Assembly (NCBI GenBank): GCA_017307735.1
Contig: JAFKGR010000012.1
Location: 1 to 64,000 of the forward strand
Direction: 5' to 3'
Length of the DNA stretch: 64,000 nt
Source: Chitinophagaceae bacterium
Lineage (GTDB): Bacteria > Bacteroidota > Bacteroidia > Chitinophagales > Chitinophagaceae
The position numbers were made by a program, and so were the translations under genes. The stretch's first letter is position 1. Every line of letters starts with the position of its first letter. The notes under the pieces are model-generated. The model was not told the DNA's origin. It was given only the letters and a program-made list of their open reading frames with translations, and searched no databases. Positions 1 to 8,520 of the stretch are shown piece by piece.

Positions 1-474
1 AACATAAATCAATTTTTTCAAGTCAAAAATGTGCACAAAAATCAGAATCTTCAAAGCCGCAAAAAAAATGTGCATAACTATTTGAAATTATAAAAAAGAC
101 TAAAAAACATATATACCGCTTATTGTATGTTTGGGTGCTGAATAGTTACCAGTATTTTAATTTTCGGCATGGTGCAAATTTATACTAAAAGGGATTTTTA
201 TTCAGACCTGAATTATATTGTATTATACGGATATCCTTTCAGTAAACACTCTATTGCGACAATGACGCGAAATATTTTCCTGTAAATATCAGGTAATGTA
301 CACGAAATATCAGGGTACAAAGGGCTGATTATTTCAAAAGGTAAGTGTTAAGTTTCGCTTGTTTTTGTTTTGATTGAGATTACCGCGAGCCGATAAACCT
401 TAATGGGAAAAATTTCTTGGAAATAGTTTCTGTGCAGAGATTACATCCTTTATATACTGAATAAAACATCGTCC
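1..474. other. intergenic, no gene seen
   Basis: AT-rich stretch at the window edge. I see no open frame with protein-like composition on either strand and no RNA gene. It holds one copy of a short dispersed repeat around the 8-bp palindrome GGATATCC (separate entry). The rest shows nothing I can name. Confidence 0.6.
206..244. repeat. short dispersed repeat, copy 1
   Basis: About 38 bases resemble 8374-8411. The conserved core TACGGATATCCTTTCAGTA (226-244) matches 8393-8411 with one mismatch, and the AT-rich bases before it are also similar. Both copies lie in non-coding DNA and contain the GGATATCC palindrome. It may be a remnant of an intergenic repeat family. No function is implied by the sequence. 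Confidence 0.5.
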
Positions 475-1140
475 TCATTTTGTGATAATTGCCGTTCCGC
501 ATACATCGGGAATAGGAACAAACCCAATTTTTTCTTCCCTGCAAAATTTAATCACCGCCTCTCTCGCACCGCGGTAATGGACGTTATTGAAATCGTGAAC
601 AAAAATATAACCACCCGAAACGAGTTTAGGATAAAAGAATTTCAATCCCTCATAAATGGGTGAAAACAAATCTGCATCCAGGCTAACAAAACAAAAAGTA
701 TCATCAACATCTTTGGCCGTATCCGGGAAAAATCCTTTTTTGAAAATACAGTTTTGCGGATATTTCATTTTTGATTTTACCAGGTTGATGCTGGTAGCAG
801 AAAAATCCTGATTAGCCGCGGAATATCCTTCTTGTTTTTCCACCGAAATATCAGATTCGCTAAAACCTTCAAATGTATCGAAGAGATATAACTTTTTATC
901 GGGGAAGAGGGCATTTATTTGTTTTGCAAAATTTCCTTTGTAAACCCCGACCTCAGCCAGATTGCCCTGCAATTTTTTAACCGATATTTCCTGGCAACAC
1001 AAAGCCAGGCTTGTGTATCTCACATAATCCAGGTTGGCCGGCAAAAATTTTTGTTGATCTGTGTAGCAAAGCGATTTGATTAAATAGAAATGTTTTCTCT
1101 CAAGGAAAGAGGAAAAGATTTTGAACAGCGATTTCAGCAT
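475..1140 (-). CDS. TylF/MycF-like SAM-dependent O-methyltransferase
   Basis: Class I methyltransferase of the macrocin-O-methyltransferase (TylF) type, 221 aa, probably cytoplasmic. The SAM-binding motif I is LAEVGVYKGNFAK (residues 61-73), followed by an acidic strand end LFDTFEGF (87-93). SLDADLFSP (153-161) and VHDF (181-184) fit the metal and SAM pocket of the family. Members methylate sugar hydroxyls of macrolides or surface glycans. The substrate cannot be told here, as there is no glycan cluster next to it. The gene is isolated, with no close same-strand neighbour. The TylF fold is a confident call; the role is unknown. Confidence 0.85.
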   Translation of the reverse strand: MLKSLFKIFSSFLERKHFYLIKSLCYTDQQKFLPANLDYVRYTSLALCCQEISVKKLQGNLAEVGVYKGNFAKQINALFPDKKLYLFDTFEGFSESDISVEKQEGYSAANQDFSATSINLVKSKMKYPQNCIFKKGFFPDTAKDVDDTFCFVSLDADLFSPIYEGLKFFYPKLVSGGYIFVHDFNNVHYRGAREAVIKFCREEKIGFVPIPDVCGTAIITK

Positions 1141-1575
1141 TTGAAGTGGATAATTTTTGCCAACAGTTTCTTGCGATGGTTGAAGTTGACGAAACTAAGC
1201 AATTTTAAGAGACCGGTAAACGGCTTGCGAAAAGTAAATGCGGTTTGGATTTTACCTGGTTCTTTCTTGGTTCTGTTTGATAAGAAACCCTTTATCGTTA
1301 TTGCTTATCTGCAATATGGAAGAATTGGGTTTTTTATTTTATTCTATTCTATTTTCTAAATCTGCGATTATTACTTTTTTTGCTTCTTTTTACTCTTGTG
1401 AATTCACTTGAATGGGTAAACAACCAAATTAAAAAACCTGAAAGTTACCGGGCACTTTATTTTAGCACAGGTGCAAAAGCCCTATTCCCGGATTTAATCT
1501 CTGATAGGTTTTTGAAATAGGTTCAGATAGGAATCAAAGTTTGCGACCCATTATTTTCATTTACACAGCCGGTTG
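1141..1575. other. intergenic, no convincing gene
   Basis: An 89-codon plus-strand frame (1090-1359) starts inside the methyltransferase and has low-complexity aromatic-rich composition at its end. I regard it as a chance frame. No hairpin-plus-T-tract terminator and no RNA gene are evident. Confidence 0.5.
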
Positions 1576-1851
1576 TCATTCATACTCTGCAAAGATATTA
1601 TCCACATAACACCATAGCCATTTCTCACCAGGCTCTGCAGAAATAACTACCGGGTGATGTGTCTCATGGTAATGCCTGGTCATGTGCTTATTGGGCGATT
1701 GATCGCAACACAAAGTAGCCCCGCAGGTTTGACAGGTACGCAGGTGTACCCAATCGCTTCCTGATTTAATACACTCCTCGCAAACAAGTTCCTTTGGGTG
1801 TTTTAATTCTTTGATGTCATTAATGTGTTCGCATTCTCTTTGCCGTTTCAT
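1576..1851 (-). CDS. UBP-type zinc finger protein
   Basis: Small 91-aa protein made almost entirely of a UBP-type (ZnF-UBP) zinc finger. Cys and His ligands are spaced along the chain: CEH at the N-terminus, CEEC (24-27), CQTCG (40-44), CC (48-49), then H56 and the HYHETHH cluster at residues 60-66. In eukaryotes this domain binds the ubiquitin C-terminus. Bacterial stand-alone versions are common but uncharacterised, so no ubiquitin role should be read into it. It stands alone with no operon partner. Cytoplasmic, no signal peptide. Confidence 0.85.
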   Translation of the reverse strand: MKRQRECEHINDIKELKHPKELVCEECIKSGSDWVHLRTCQTCGATLCCDQSPNKHMTRHYHETHHPVVISAEPGEKWLWCYVDNIFAEYE

Positions 1852-2190
1852 AGTTGAGTTATTTTTTTAATACTATCTCTATCTTTAAATGAATCCTTTT
1901 CTAATTTGACCTGGCATTTGCTCTGTAAAAATTCTATCGATTTCATGAAATTATCAGTAGCCTGCCATACCACTTCACAGAGCAATGTAAATTCCCGCAG
2001 GTTTTTATAATAAAATGATTCCTGATGTTAGCGGGTTACATTGCTATATCCCTTTTCCCGGGTAAATGTAAGAATAAAATGGGGTGCGCGGATAGGCTTC
2101 CTCGTCCGCCATCTATCCCTTCCCCTTAAAACCAACCAGGCAAAACCGAAATGAAATCATACTCGTTTTGCCTGGTTCCTTCCTGTTATT
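1852..2190. other. intergenic with terminator-like hairpin
   Basis: No open frame of protein-like character. The only clear structure is the 13-bp inverted repeat at 2134-2177, just past the amidohydrolase operon's stop codon (own entry). Confidence 0.5.
2134..2177 (-). terminator. hairpin terminator after the amidohydrolase pair
   Basis: A perfect 13-bp inverted repeat, AACCAGGCAAAAC (2134-2146) and GTTTTGCCTGGTT (2165-2177), lies 13 bp downstream of the stop codon of the minus-strand gene ending at 2191. The following U-run on the minus strand is short, so efficiency is uncertain. Position and stem strength make it the likely 3' end of the operon. Confidence 0.6.
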
Positions 2191-3540
2191 TTATTGCGCT
2201 TTAATCTGCTCCGGATGTTTTATCTGGATGCCGTATTTATGCTGGTAACGGTCTGACAATTGCCATTGCTTGTTGTCGAGATTTATTTTTCTGCCCTGAA
2301 TGAAAGCGAGATCCACAATGCTTTCTTCCATGTTCAGTATGTCGCCTTCGCTGATAATGATGTTGGCATCCTTGCCGGCTTCAATGGTTCCGGTCTTGTC
2401 ATCAATTCCGAGAATTTTTGCAGTATTTAATGTGATGGCGCTCAAAGCCTGCTCTTTGGTAAGGCCGTAAGCGGCGGCTGTACCCGCATTGTACATGAGG
2501 TTGCGGCCGCGCGTGGTGCCATCAACATCAGAAATGGCGAAGAGAACTCCGGCCTTTTGCAATATTGCCGGTGTTTTGAATGGCTGGTCCACATCATCGT
2601 CGTAGCTGGCAGGCAGCGAATGCATCTGGTTCAGGATAACGGGAATGTTGTTTGCCCTGAGCAGGGGAGCAATCTGCCAACTGTCATCTCCACCCACAAT
2701 AACCACATCAAATCCAAAATCTTTTTTGAAATCTATTGCCATCAGCATTTCTTTGACGGCATTGCAATGCACAAATAATTTTTGGGTTTTATCAAAAAGC
2801 CCTTTGGTGGCTTCAAACTTCAGATTGGTTTCTGCATGATTTTTTTGCGTTAAATAATATTGTGCTTCTCTGAAGAATTGTTTCAACGATTCAATTTTTT
2901 CCAGTCCTTCTTTTTCCGGATCACGCGATTGTGCCTGCGGGTTAAAAAATGAAAATCTTGAACGGCGCTGAATGAGAGAAGGCATATTCACATGTATCTG
3001 GCCATCCATTTTGTAAGCGGCATCTTCCCAATTCCATGCGTCCAACTGCACCACAGAAGATGAACCTGAAATCAACTGATCCCCTCCGCCTTCGCTTTGA
3101 GGAACTACATTGGCGAGCAAAATCCCATTGGTGCGTAAAACATTGATGACGTGATTGTCGGTGTTATAAGCCACAATGGAACGGATGTTGGGATTGATGT
3201 CTCCCAGCTCATCATAATCATTTGTACCGGGCACCATGCCTCCCACATCTTTGGTTCCGACATTGGTTACCGGACTGATTAATCCGGGGTACACCTGTTT
3301 CCCTTTGACATCGTAAACAACGGTTCCTGCCGGCGCCTCCACATCGCTTCCCACTTTTTCAATTTTTGAATTGCGGATCAGAATGCTGCCGTTGTTAATG
3401 ATAGTTCCGTTGCCCACATGTATCGTTGCATTTTTAATTAAGATGGTTTCTTTATTTTCAGGAGCCGGATAAATATCTGGTTGGCTGAATACAGTGGTCA
3501 CTGTAAACAATGTTATGATTGATAGAAAAATATTTTTCAT
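2191..3540 (-). CDS. exported amidohydrolase-family protein, metal site degenerate
   Basis: 449 aa with a signal peptide (about residues 1-19, ending VFSQ), so periplasmic. The fold is amidohydrolase-like: an N-terminal beta-sandwich part (NATIHVGNGTIINNGSILI), the 'PGLI' step into the barrel, and a C-terminal stretch GIDDKTGTIEAGKDANIII that closes the sandwich. After PGLI, where active members read D-x-H-x-H, this protein has SPVTN (89-93), so both N-terminal metal-binding histidines are absent. It follows the 1037-aa amidohydrolase with a 13-bp gap, so the two are co-transcribed and may work together. I infer a non-catalytic or altered-metal partner, not a proven enzyme. Confidence 0.85.
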   Translation of the reverse strand: MKNIFLSIITLFTVTTVFSQPDIYPAPENKETILIKNATIHVGNGTIINNGSILIRNSKIEKVGSDVEAPAGTVVYDVKGKQVYPGLISPVTNVGTKDVGGMVPGTNDYDELGDINPNIRSIVAYNTDNHVINVLRTNGILLANVVPQSEGGGDQLISGSSSVVQLDAWNWEDAAYKMDGQIHVNMPSLIQRRSRFSFFNPQAQSRDPEKEGLEKIESLKQFFREAQYYLTQKNHAETNLKFEATKGLFDKTQKLFVHCNAVKEMLMAIDFKKDFGFDVVIVGGDDSWQIAPLLRANNIPVILNQMHSLPASYDDDVDQPFKTPAILQKAGVLFAISDVDGTTRGRNLMYNAGTAAAYGLTKEQALSAITLNTAKILGIDDKTGTIEAGKDANIIISEGDILNMEESIVDLAFIQGRKINLDNKQWQLSDRYQHKYGIQIKHPEQIKAQ

Positions 3541-3553
3541 TGTAAATGTTTTT

Positions 3554-6500
3554 TTAGTTGTTCAGAGCAGAATCGATTTCCCCTTCAGATGAATTATTAT
3601 TTTCACGCGCCGAAGCAATGGACGGAGTTGAAGAAGGGCCTCCCGTTTTCTTTTCTCCGCTGATCTTCTGAATGAGTTTATTTTTTTCCTCCTTCATTTC
3701 TTTGCGCATCTGTAAATCGCGTTCGCGATCGAAATAGATGATACCGTCCACAATGGTTTTTTGAGCTACGGCATAAATGGAGAGGGGATCATTCTTCCAC
3801 AAAACGAGGTCCGCATCTTTGCCCACTTTAATACTTCCTACGCGATCCTGTACATGCAACATGGTGGCAGGATTGAGAGTTACCATTTTCAATGCTTCTT
3901 CTTCGCTCAATCCATACTTGATACTTTTCGCTGCTTCCTGATTGAGCCTTCTTGCCATTTCTGCATCATCCGAATTGATGGCGGTATTCAGCCCCATGCG
4001 GGTCATGATGGCTGCATTTTGCGGAATGGCATCCACTACTTCCATTTTATAATTCCACCAGTCGCTGAAGGTAGAAGCATTGGCGCCATGTGCTTTCATC
4101 TTGTCTGCTACTTTGTATCCTTCTAAAATATGGGTGAAGGTGTTGTAACGAAAACCGTATTTCTCTGCCACTCTCATAGCTGCAGTGATTTCGCTTTGTA
4201 CATAAGAATGAGAGGTAATAAACCTCTTTGAATTCAGAATTTCAACCAGTGCATCCAATCTCAGATCTCTGCGCGGCGCCGTCATCTTACTGTTTTTCGG
4301 TCGATTGTTGTAGGCTTTCCATGCGGCTTCATAATCCTTTGCGCGGTTGAAAGCATCCATCAAAACCTCTTCCACACCCATTCGCGTATTGGGAAATCTG
4401 TTGTTGTTGCGCGATGTAGTTCGTTTTACATTTTCACCGAGTGCGAATTTGATAAACGGATCAGCACCCTGAAATTTCAATGCCGTATCATTCACACCCC
4501 AGCGCAATTTGATAAGCTGTGTCTGCCCTCCGATGGTGTTTGCACTTCCGTGTAAAATATGTGAGGATGTAACGCCACCGCTGAGTTGCCGGTAAATATT
4601 GATGTCGTCGGGATTCAGGTTGTCTGCAATTCTCACTTCAGAAGTAACTGAACTACCTCCTTCGTTGATGCTTTGAGTGGCGATGTGCGAATGTTCGTCG
4701 ATGATTCCCGGTGTAAGTTGCATCCCGGTTCCGTCAATAATGATGTCGGCATTGGCTTTCAAATTCTGGCCGATGGCTGCAATTTTGCCTTTTTTTACAA
4801 GTACATCTGTATTTTTTAGTGTGCCGTCTTTTTCTAATGTCCAGACGGTGGCATTTTTTATCAGAATATCTTTTTGTTCCGGCATGTTGTCCCAACCGTA
4901 AGCGCCAAATGGAAAAGTGACATGACTGATAATTTCAGATTTCTTTTCAGGTTTCTTGTGGTTTTCAAGTGGCGATTCTTTTATCAAAGTTGCAATCCAT
5001 GTCAGTGAATTACCCAAGGTATCTGTTCCGTTTCCCTGCCAGGTATTTCCTGATCCGTTGCCGCCTAATCGTATAGCCGGTCCCGTTAGACTATTTCCTG
5101 AACTCATTCCAAACGTCCGCGGTGGTTGCTTTGAAGAACTGTCTCTTTTCAAACCTTCTTTGTGTCCGGGTTTCACCGGAGAAAAAGAAATCTGAACCAG
5201 ATTGCCATTGTTTGAAAATTTGGCTGCGAGGGTATCCTGTCCGATTACAGAAGCGCTTTTATTTGATTTTACATTTAAAGTGTATTCCTGATTTTGTCCA
5301 TTGTTATTTGTGATCACAAGGTGATAAGTAGCCGACAAAGGTTTCCAGGTTTCGGGATGGAGATTGTACTGCGTGCCTTGTACCCAATTTTGCAGGATGA
5401 CAGAACCCGCATCAAACACGGGTTTATCAGTGATAATAAAGTTGGCGAGTTTTCCTTTTTCCAAACTTCCAGTCATCTCATAAACATTTATTGCCATCGC
5501 CGGATTTTTGGTCAATGCATTCAATGCAGCCCTTTCTGAAAGCCCTTCATTAATAGCCTTTCTCAAATCTGTGAAAAATGTTTTTGAATCTTTGAGTCCG
5601 TCGGCTGTCAGGCAAAAACTGATATTGGCTTTTTCAAATGCAGCGGGCTGACCGGGCGCCATTTCCCAATTTTTCAAATCTTCAAATGTGACAAAGCGCG
5701 CATCGTTGGGGTCATCCACATCAGGCGCTTTGGGGAAATTCAATGGAAGAATGAAAATAGCATTTGTAGCTGCCATTTCTTTGATCCTTTCATATTCATT
5801 ACCTCCCGCTTTCAGAATATATTTTTTCCCGAATTCTTTGGCGATGCGATCGGCTCTCAGGCAATTCCATTTGTCATTGGCTTCAAAAATCTGGGGAAGG
5901 TCCTGGAGTTGGTTCCAGGCTTCAAGACTGAGGTTTTTGCCTTCACCGGGTTTGTCGGATGGAAGATTTTTATACCATTCTGCATTAATATAAGTTTGTC
6001 TCAATAAGGCAATATCACCCATCATCGATGTCGGGTAAGACTGAGTGGATGTTCCCTTATTGAACGAATATTGTGCAGATGCTTTTTCTTTTAATACAAC
6101 AAGATTATCCTGACCGGAGGCCAGTGAAACAAACACACCTGAGCCGCGTGCAATACCATCATGCTGATGCGTGAGCACAGCACCGAATCCTCCTTCGCGC
6201 CAGGCAGCCGCATCTTTATCATTGACAGAAAATAATTCTGCTCCATTCACTTCCGGCTTGAGCGCCTGATTCCATGAAAAAGCACCTTTTTTATTACTGG
6301 TCAACTGAGTTGAGGCAAACGGATTAAATCCTCCCTGTGCGCGTTGTGGAGTTGGAATTCCGTAGCTGCTGTATAAATCGATGAAAGAGGGATAAATGTA
6401 TTTGCCGTCACAATTTAAAACCACAGCCCCTGCGGGAATACTGATGTTATTTCCAATGGCAATGATTTTGTCTTTTTGAACAAGCATTGTTGCATTCTGA

Positions 6501-6667
6501 ATGATGTGATCAGCATCCTGAACGATGGTGGCATTTGTAAATGCAAAAACTGTTTCTCTTGGATCCGTAGTACCATTTACCGGATAAGTTTCCTGTGCAA
6601 AAACTTTTGTGGAAAAGGTAATCACCAATGAAAGGAAACAAAAAACGAAAAAGATATTTCTTCTCAT
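3554..6667 (-). CDS. large exported tandem amidohydrolase
   Basis: 1037 aa with a signal peptide (residues 1-25, ending VFAQ). Two amidohydrolase-like halves are joined by a linker. The N-terminal half (about 40-440) has the sandwich and barrel features, but reads FIDLYSS (96-102) where the HxH metal motif should be. The C-terminal half (about 600-1000) carries a full set of likely ligands: H659 and H661 in DEHSH, H820 in TSHSY, H846 in THILEG and D900 in NSDD. So only the second half looks catalytic. The natural substrate is unknown; relatives act on cyclic amides or dipeptide-like bonds. First gene of a two-gene minus-strand operon, divergent from deoC. The C-terminal tail is Ser/Asn/Glu-rich and unstructured. 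Confidence 0.85.
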   Translation of the reverse strand: MRRNIFFVFCFLSLVITFSTKVFAQETYPVNGTTDPRETVFAFTNATIVQDADHIIQNATMLVQKDKIIAIGNNISIPAGAVVLNCDGKYIYPSFIDLYSSYGIPTPQRAQGGFNPFASTQLTSNKKGAFSWNQALKPEVNGAELFSVNDKDAAAWREGGFGAVLTHQHDGIARGSGVFVSLASGQDNLVVLKEKASAQYSFNKGTSTQSYPTSMMGDIALLRQTYINAEWYKNLPSDKPGEGKNLSLEAWNQLQDLPQIFEANDKWNCLRADRIAKEFGKKYILKAGGNEYERIKEMAATNAIFILPLNFPKAPDVDDPNDARFVTFEDLKNWEMAPGQPAAFEKANISFCLTADGLKDSKTFFTDLRKAINEGLSERAALNALTKNPAMAINVYEMTGSLEKGKLANFIITDKPVFDAGSVILQNWVQGTQYNLHPETWKPLSATYHLVITNNNGQNQEYTLNVKSNKSASVIGQDTLAAKFSNNGNLVQISFSPVKPGHKEGLKRDSSSKQPPRTFGMSSGNSLTGPAIRLGGNGSGNTWQGNGTDTLGNSLTWIATLIKESPLENHKKPEKKSEIISHVTFPFGAYGWDNMPEQKDILIKNATVWTLEKDGTLKNTDVLVKKGKIAAIGQNLKANADIIIDGTGMQLTPGIIDEHSHIATQSINEGGSSVTSEVRIADNLNPDDINIYRQLSGGVTSSHILHGSANTIGGQTQLIKLRWGVNDTALKFQGADPFIKFALGENVKRTTSRNNNRFPNTRMGVEEVLMDAFNRAKDYEAAWKAYNNRPKNSKMTAPRRDLRLDALVEILNSKRFITSHSYVQSEITAAMRVAEKYGFRYNTFTHILEGYKVADKMKAHGANASTFSDWWNYKMEVVDAIPQNAAIMTRMGLNTAINSDDAEMARRLNQEAAKSIKYGLSEEEALKMVTLNPATMLHVQDRVGSIKVGKDADLVLWKNDPLSIYAVAQKTIVDGIIYFDRERDLQMRKEMKEEKNKLIQKISGEKKTGGPSSTPSIASARENNNSSEGEIDSALNN

Positions 6668-6701
6668 AGCGTTAATTTATTTAGGGTTGGAAGTTAAAAA
6701 T

Positions 6702-6709
6702 TACTTTTG
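6702..6709 (+). promoter_or_regulatory. -7 promoter box upstream of deoC
   Basis: TACTTTTG matches the Bacteroidota -7 consensus TAnnTTTG and sits 32 bases before the deoC ATG in the divergent intergenic region. No TTG is found at the ideal distance upstream, so the -33 element is weak or absent. Confidence 0.45.
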
Positions 6710-6741
6710 TGATTAACTTCATATTTCAAAAAAAAATTTAG

Positions 6742-7416
6742 ATGAACATAGCGCAGTATATCGAACACACAGTTTTGAAACAAACCACTACTTTGGCGGA
6801 TGTTGAGAAAGTCTGCAGTGAAGCCAGGCAATATGGATTTGCCGCGGTTTGCATTCCCCCGTTGTATGTTCGCAAAGCCAAAGAATTTTTGTCCGGATCA
6901 AACGTGCAGACCTGTACTGTGATTGGATTCCCTTTTGGTTATTCAGCCATTGAAGCCAAGGTTGCCGAAATTGTTTTGGCGTTGGTAGATGGAGCCGATG
7001 AACTCGATATGGTATGTAATGTTTCGGCCGTCAAAAATGCAGACTGGACATTTATCGCCAATGAAATAAATACCATTTTACCTGTGATCAGGCAGAAAAA
7101 TAAAATCCTGAAAGTGATTATTGAAAGCGGTATGCTGTCCGACGATGAGATTATAAAATGTTGTGATATCTATGGCGCTGCCGGAATTGATTACATGAAA
7201 ACATCGACCGGGTATGCAGAAAAGGGAGCCAGTATCCACGCAGTGGAATTGATGAGGAACCATTTGCCGGACCAGATTAAAATTAAGGCAGCAGGAGGTA
7301 TCCGCTCTTTTGCTTTTGCAAAGGAATTGATTAATGCCGGGGCAAACAGGATTGGTTGCAGCCAGAGCCTGGCAATTGTGGAAGAAAGCAAAGCTTTTTT
7401 TGAAAAGACAGCCTGA
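6742..7416 (+). CDS. deoC: deoxyribose-phosphate aldolase
   Basis: DeoC, 224 aa, cleaves 2-deoxy-D-ribose 5-phosphate to glyceraldehyde 3-phosphate and acetaldehyde in deoxynucleoside breakdown. It is a cytoplasmic TIM barrel. The Schiff-base lysine is K153 in MKTSTGY (152-158) and the second active-site lysine is K182 in KAAGGIRS (182-189). Both are in place, as is DELDMV (86-91). Length is typical of the short bacterial type. Divergent from the amidohydrolase operon and followed after 37 bp by a SPOR-like protein. No other nucleoside-salvage gene is adjacent. Confidence 0.95.
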   Translation: MNIAQYIEHTVLKQTTTLADVEKVCSEARQYGFAAVCIPPLYVRKAKEFLSGSNVQTCTVIGFPFGYSAIEAKVAEIVLALVDGADELDMVCNVSAVKNADWTFIANEINTILPVIRQKNKILKVIIESGMLSDDEIIKCCDIYGAAGIDYMKTSTGYAEKGASIHAVELMRNHLPDQIKIKAAGGIRSFAFAKELINAGANRIGCSQSLAIVEESKAFFEKTA

Positions 7417-7453
7417 TCCGGAAATTAATTCATTTCAACTTTTAAAATTAAAA

Positions 7454-7924
7454 ATGATAAAGACCGTACTTTTCCTTTTGTGTTTTTTTTCTTGTGTGGG
7501 TGTTGGTAAGGCACAATCCTCTGATACACTTTCCAGTGGAATTATTGTGTTTAGCGATTTCAGATTGGGGGTGATCGGTCAGCGCGAGTCGGCCATCAAT
7601 ACCTCCATTTTGAAATACAAAGCCCAATTCGTAAAGGGTTACCGGTTGATGATTTTAAATACGCAGGATAGGAATTATGCATTTAAGGTAAGGACACAAT
7701 TGTTGCAAAATTTTCCTGAACAGAAGCCTTACATGTGGTATGTAAGTCCATACATCCGTTTAAAATTCGGAAACTTTCAGACAAAAGAGGAAGCAGAAGT
7801 TTATCAGAAAAAAATCAGCAAAATGCTGGATGGCGCCAATATTTATTTACTGAATGAAACGATCGAAATTAATCCGGGAGCTGATTTTGATCCGGAAAGT
7901 ATGAGAGAGGTGACGTTGCAATAA
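7454..7924 (+). CDS. exported SPOR-domain-like protein
   Basis: 156 aa from the ATG at 7454. An upstream in-frame start would overlap deoC and add a non-signal extension, while this start gives a proper signal peptide (MIKTVLFLLCFFSCVGVGKA). The rest resembles a SPOR domain, which binds denuded peptidoglycan at division sites: GYRLMILNTQDRNYAFKVR, then YVSPYIRLKFGNFQTKEEAE, with the typical 'Y-R-L-x-x-G-x-F' strand. Likely periplasmic. Co-directional with deoC but probably unrelated in function. Confidence 0.8.
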   Translation: MIKTVLFLLCFFSCVGVGKAQSSDTLSSGIIVFSDFRLGVIGQRESAINTSILKYKAQFVKGYRLMILNTQDRNYAFKVRTQLLQNFPEQKPYMWYVSPYIRLKFGNFQTKEEAEVYQKKISKMLDGANIYLLNETIEINPGADFDPESMREVTLQ

Positions 7925-8267
7925 ATTTTGAGATATGATATTTTTTGATTGTTGATTTCACGGATGGAGTATTCAAAAAGGTCACGAATACACAAATTAT
8001 TTTGATTATTTTGGAGGTTTTTTATTTTTTAAAAGATCGATTATCCGGAATTTTTGATGGATATGAAACAATGTAAAAAGGTATTCAATCAAGGGATAAA
8101 AATCCAATTTCCATAAACATAAATGTGTATCTTAATTTTCATTAATGGTATTTTTCATCCGGGGATCCTGCCGGTAAGTTTGGATGATGATGTCGAGAAT
8201 GCACAAATAGAAAGATATTTAGGTACAATAGTTTCATCCGTAGCTCAAAAATTATTCACCCGGGATT

Positions 8268-8294
8268 TTGCAGTAGCCTCAAAGGCTACTGCAA
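8268..8294. repeat. perfect 12-bp hairpin
   Basis: TTGCAGTAGCCT (8268-8279) and AGGCTACTGCAA (8283-8294) are exact reverse complements around a 3-base loop. No T-run follows on the plus strand, and on the minus strand only AATCCC follows, so it is not a textbook terminator. It lies inside an element with other inverted repeats. Confidence 0.6.
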
Positions 8295-8373
8295 TGTGCG
8301 TAAGGGGTTGAGGGAAGCATCCCGGTAACCCCGACTTAGAAAGCCTTTGCGAAAACGATTTAATACCAATTAG

Positions 8374-8411
8374 GCCAATTTTATTGAACTATTACGGATA
8401 TCCTTTCGGTA
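8374..8411. repeat. short dispersed repeat, copy 2
   Basis: Second copy of the repeat at 206-244. Core TACGGATATCCTTTCGGTA (8393-8411), one mismatch to the first copy, with similar AT-rich bases in front. Confidence 0.5.
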
Positions 8412-8508
8412 TAATTGAGCATTAGGCTTTCTTAGTCGTTTTGCAGTCAACTGCAAAATTTGGGTTCACCCGATTTTTTAATAATCCACCCCATCAAAAC
8501 CTTACCCC

Positions 8509-8516
8509 TACTTTTG
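8509..8516 (+). promoter_or_regulatory. -7 box four bases before the M20 hydrolase ATG
   Basis: TACTTTTG fits TAnnTTTG perfectly and ends four bases before the ATG at 8521. With transcription starting about 5-8 bases past the box, the mRNA would begin at or next to the start codon, implying a leaderless transcript. No clear TTG -33 element was found. Confidence 0.5.
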
Positions 8517-8520
8517 CATT

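Larger units (their letters stand above)
7925..8520. other. intergenic region with repeats and hairpins
   Basis: About 600 bases without a convincing gene. A 62-codon frame (8123-8311) reads through a perfect hairpin and has no recognisable features, so I do not call it. The region holds a 12-bp hairpin (8268-8294), a second copy of a dispersed repeat (8374-8411), and GACTTAGAAAGCCT (about 8333-8346) repeated in inverse with one mismatch near 8424-8437. A small hairpin (8439-8458) follows. The nested inverted repeats suggest a degraded mobile or repeat element. Confidence 0.45.

Noticed and set aside
1090..1359. 89-codon plus-strand ORF
   Set aside because: It starts inside the methyltransferase on the opposite strand, and its composition and lack of any motif fit a chance frame.
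2557..2839. Plus-strand ORFs antisense to the amidohydrolases
   Set aside because: Shadows of the minus-strand genes, lacking their own signals.
8123..8311. 62-codon ORF in the repeat-rich gap
   Set aside because: It reads straight through a perfect hairpin and shows no family features.
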